This document shows positions 15,512 to 15,906 of a stretch of DNA of 15,906 nt, one piece after another. A model generated the notes under the pieces. That model was given only the letters and a program-made list of their open reading frames with translations, did not search any database and had not been told where the DNA came from. Source of the stretch: JAVVRI01 sp036654795 (GTDB lineage Bacteria; Bacteroidota; Bacteroidia; Bacteroidales; Tannerellaceae); NCBI GenBank assembly GCA_036654795.1, contig JAVVRI010000069.1, positions 1-15,906 on the forward strand, given 5' to 3'. How positions within the stretch are numbered: the first letter of the stretch is position 1; each line of letters starts with the position of its first letter. Both the position numbers and the translations under genes were made by a program.

Positions 15512-15598
15512 ATCGAGAAAAGGGCCAAGTTGCTATTTGAACTACAACCCAAACTCAAAGAGGCGTATTCTCTATTATGTCAACACCGCTGTATTTTT
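15512..15598 (+). pseudogene. ISL3-like transposase relic
   Basis: The frame at 15512-15598 reads IEKRAKLLFELQPKLKEAYS and then LLCQHRCIF. The spacing of RA-x-LLF, the Pro, the K-x-AYSL and the R-x-IF fits a conserved C-terminal block of ISL3-family transposases as I remember it. The match fades on both sides and no ORF of useful length surrounds it. The open frame does run on in phase into the regulator gene downstream, but this looks accidental because a promoter box lies between. I infer a remnant of an insertion sequence. The assignment rests on pattern memory; a database search would settle it. Confidence 0.5.
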
Positions 15599-15625
15599 TG
15601 TCTATTATTATCCAGAAATATTTTC

Positions 15626-15633
15626 TATATTTG
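15626..15633 (+). promoter_or_regulatory. Candidate -7 element for the small HTH regulator
   Basis: TATATTTG is an exact match to TAnnTTTG. A TTTG at 15597-15600 lies 25 bp upstream, longer than the usual 19-21, so the -33 part is weak. Transcription would begin near 15638-15641, which favours the ATG at 15653 as the translation start. Confidence 0.5.
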
Positions 15634-15652
15634 GAACATGATAGACGTTGAT

Positions 15653-15850
15653 ATGAAAAACAATCAGATGAATCGGATAAAAGAAGTACTAAACGAAAAA
15701 GGCATCAAGCAGACTTGGCTGGCAGAAAAACTCGGTAAGAGCTTTAAGATAGTGAACAACTATGCTTGCAACCGTAGCCAACCGTCTCTTGTAACCCTTC
15801 ATAAAATAGCGGAAATTTTGCAGGTGAATGTGAAGGAATTGGTAAAATAA
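15653..15850 (+). CDS. Small XRE-family helix-turn-helix regulator
   Basis: This 65-residue protein is essentially one HTH_3/XRE DNA-binding domain. RIKEVLNEKGIKQTWLAEKL forms helices 1-2, KSFKIVNNYACNRSQPSL contains the recognition helix and the family N-R-x-x-P-S turn, and LHKIAEILQVNVKELVK is the closing pair. The in-frame ATG at 15638 is possible, but the -7 box at 15626-15633 places the transcript start at or after it, so 15653 is preferred; an ATG at 15668 (MNRIKEVL) is a third option. The frame is open to 15473, but that stretch holds the promoter and an IS relic. Solitary regulators of this kind often sit beside restriction-modification or other mobile genes. The likely partner would be the gene starting downstream. 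Targets unknown. Confidence 0.85.
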   Translation: MKNNQMNRIKEVLNEKGIKQTWLAEKLGKSFKIVNNYACNRSQPSLVTLHKIAEILQVNVKELVK

Positions 15851-15875
15851 ACAACGGATAAAATAGAAATAACAT

Positions 15876-15906
15876 ATGATAGCTCCTACTCAAATACGAA
15901 AGCCCG
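15876..15906 (+). CDS. Possible start of a gene cut by the window edge
   Basis: An ATG at 15876, 25 bp after the HTH stop codon, opens a frame MIAPTQIRKP that runs off the window. No terminator or clear promoter lies between, so it could form an operon with the regulator. Ten codons are too few to name a product. Confidence 0.35.
   Translation, partial: MIAPTQIRKP

Overview
The window looks like a chromosomal segment from the order Bacteroidales (Bacteroides or Parabacteroides-like). Three things point there. Promoter -7 elements match TAnnTTTG, and the two best also have a TTTG -33 element. Translation starts mostly lack strong Shine-Dalgarno sequences. The gene content is also typical: dipeptidyl peptidase IV, a DUF4251 protein, and an ilvD-ilvB-ilvN-thioesterase-ilvC operon. 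Species cannot be fixed from the sequence alone.

Left part (1-4830). A decayed IS30-like transposase scrap lies at the edge, followed by a strong terminator hairpin. Next comes a minus-strand PMCA-type (IIB) Ca2+-transporting ATPase with a good promoter. A 440-bp gene-free stretch follows and carries four tandem 22-bp palindromic units closed by a 20-bp inverted repeat. After it are a secreted DUF4251 protein and a convergent TIGR01212-type radical SAM gene whose 3' ends overlap by 17 bp.

Middle part (4831-9130). A short divergent promoter region drives the radical SAM gene leftward. Rightward it drives dipeptidyl peptidase IV, then lipA (lipoyl synthase), which starts immediately after the peptidase stop. 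Beyond lipA is an unrecognised polytopic membrane protein with a C-terminal domain that resembles a degenerate Nudix fold.

Right part (9131-15906). The isoleucine/valine operon ilvD-ilvB-ilvN-acyl-ACP thioesterase-ilvC is headed by what reads as a complete transcription attenuator: a TTTG-N19-TACATTTG promoter, an 18-residue leader peptide with nine consecutive Ile/Leu/Val codons, a 10-bp antiterminator helix that begins at the leader stop codon, and a competing intrinsic terminator just before ilvD. The enzymes cover acetolactate synthesis, reductoisomerisation and dehydration. The thioesterase sits inside the operon and suggests a link between branched-chain 2-keto acids and fatty acid release. 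A 24-bp hairpin ends the operon. Past it are an ISL3-like transposase scrap, a small solitary XRE-type regulator and the first codons of a possible gene cut off by the window edge.

The main discovery candidates are the ilv leader/attenuator, the palindromic 22-bp array, the membrane-anchored pseudo-Nudix protein, and the accessory start at the right edge.
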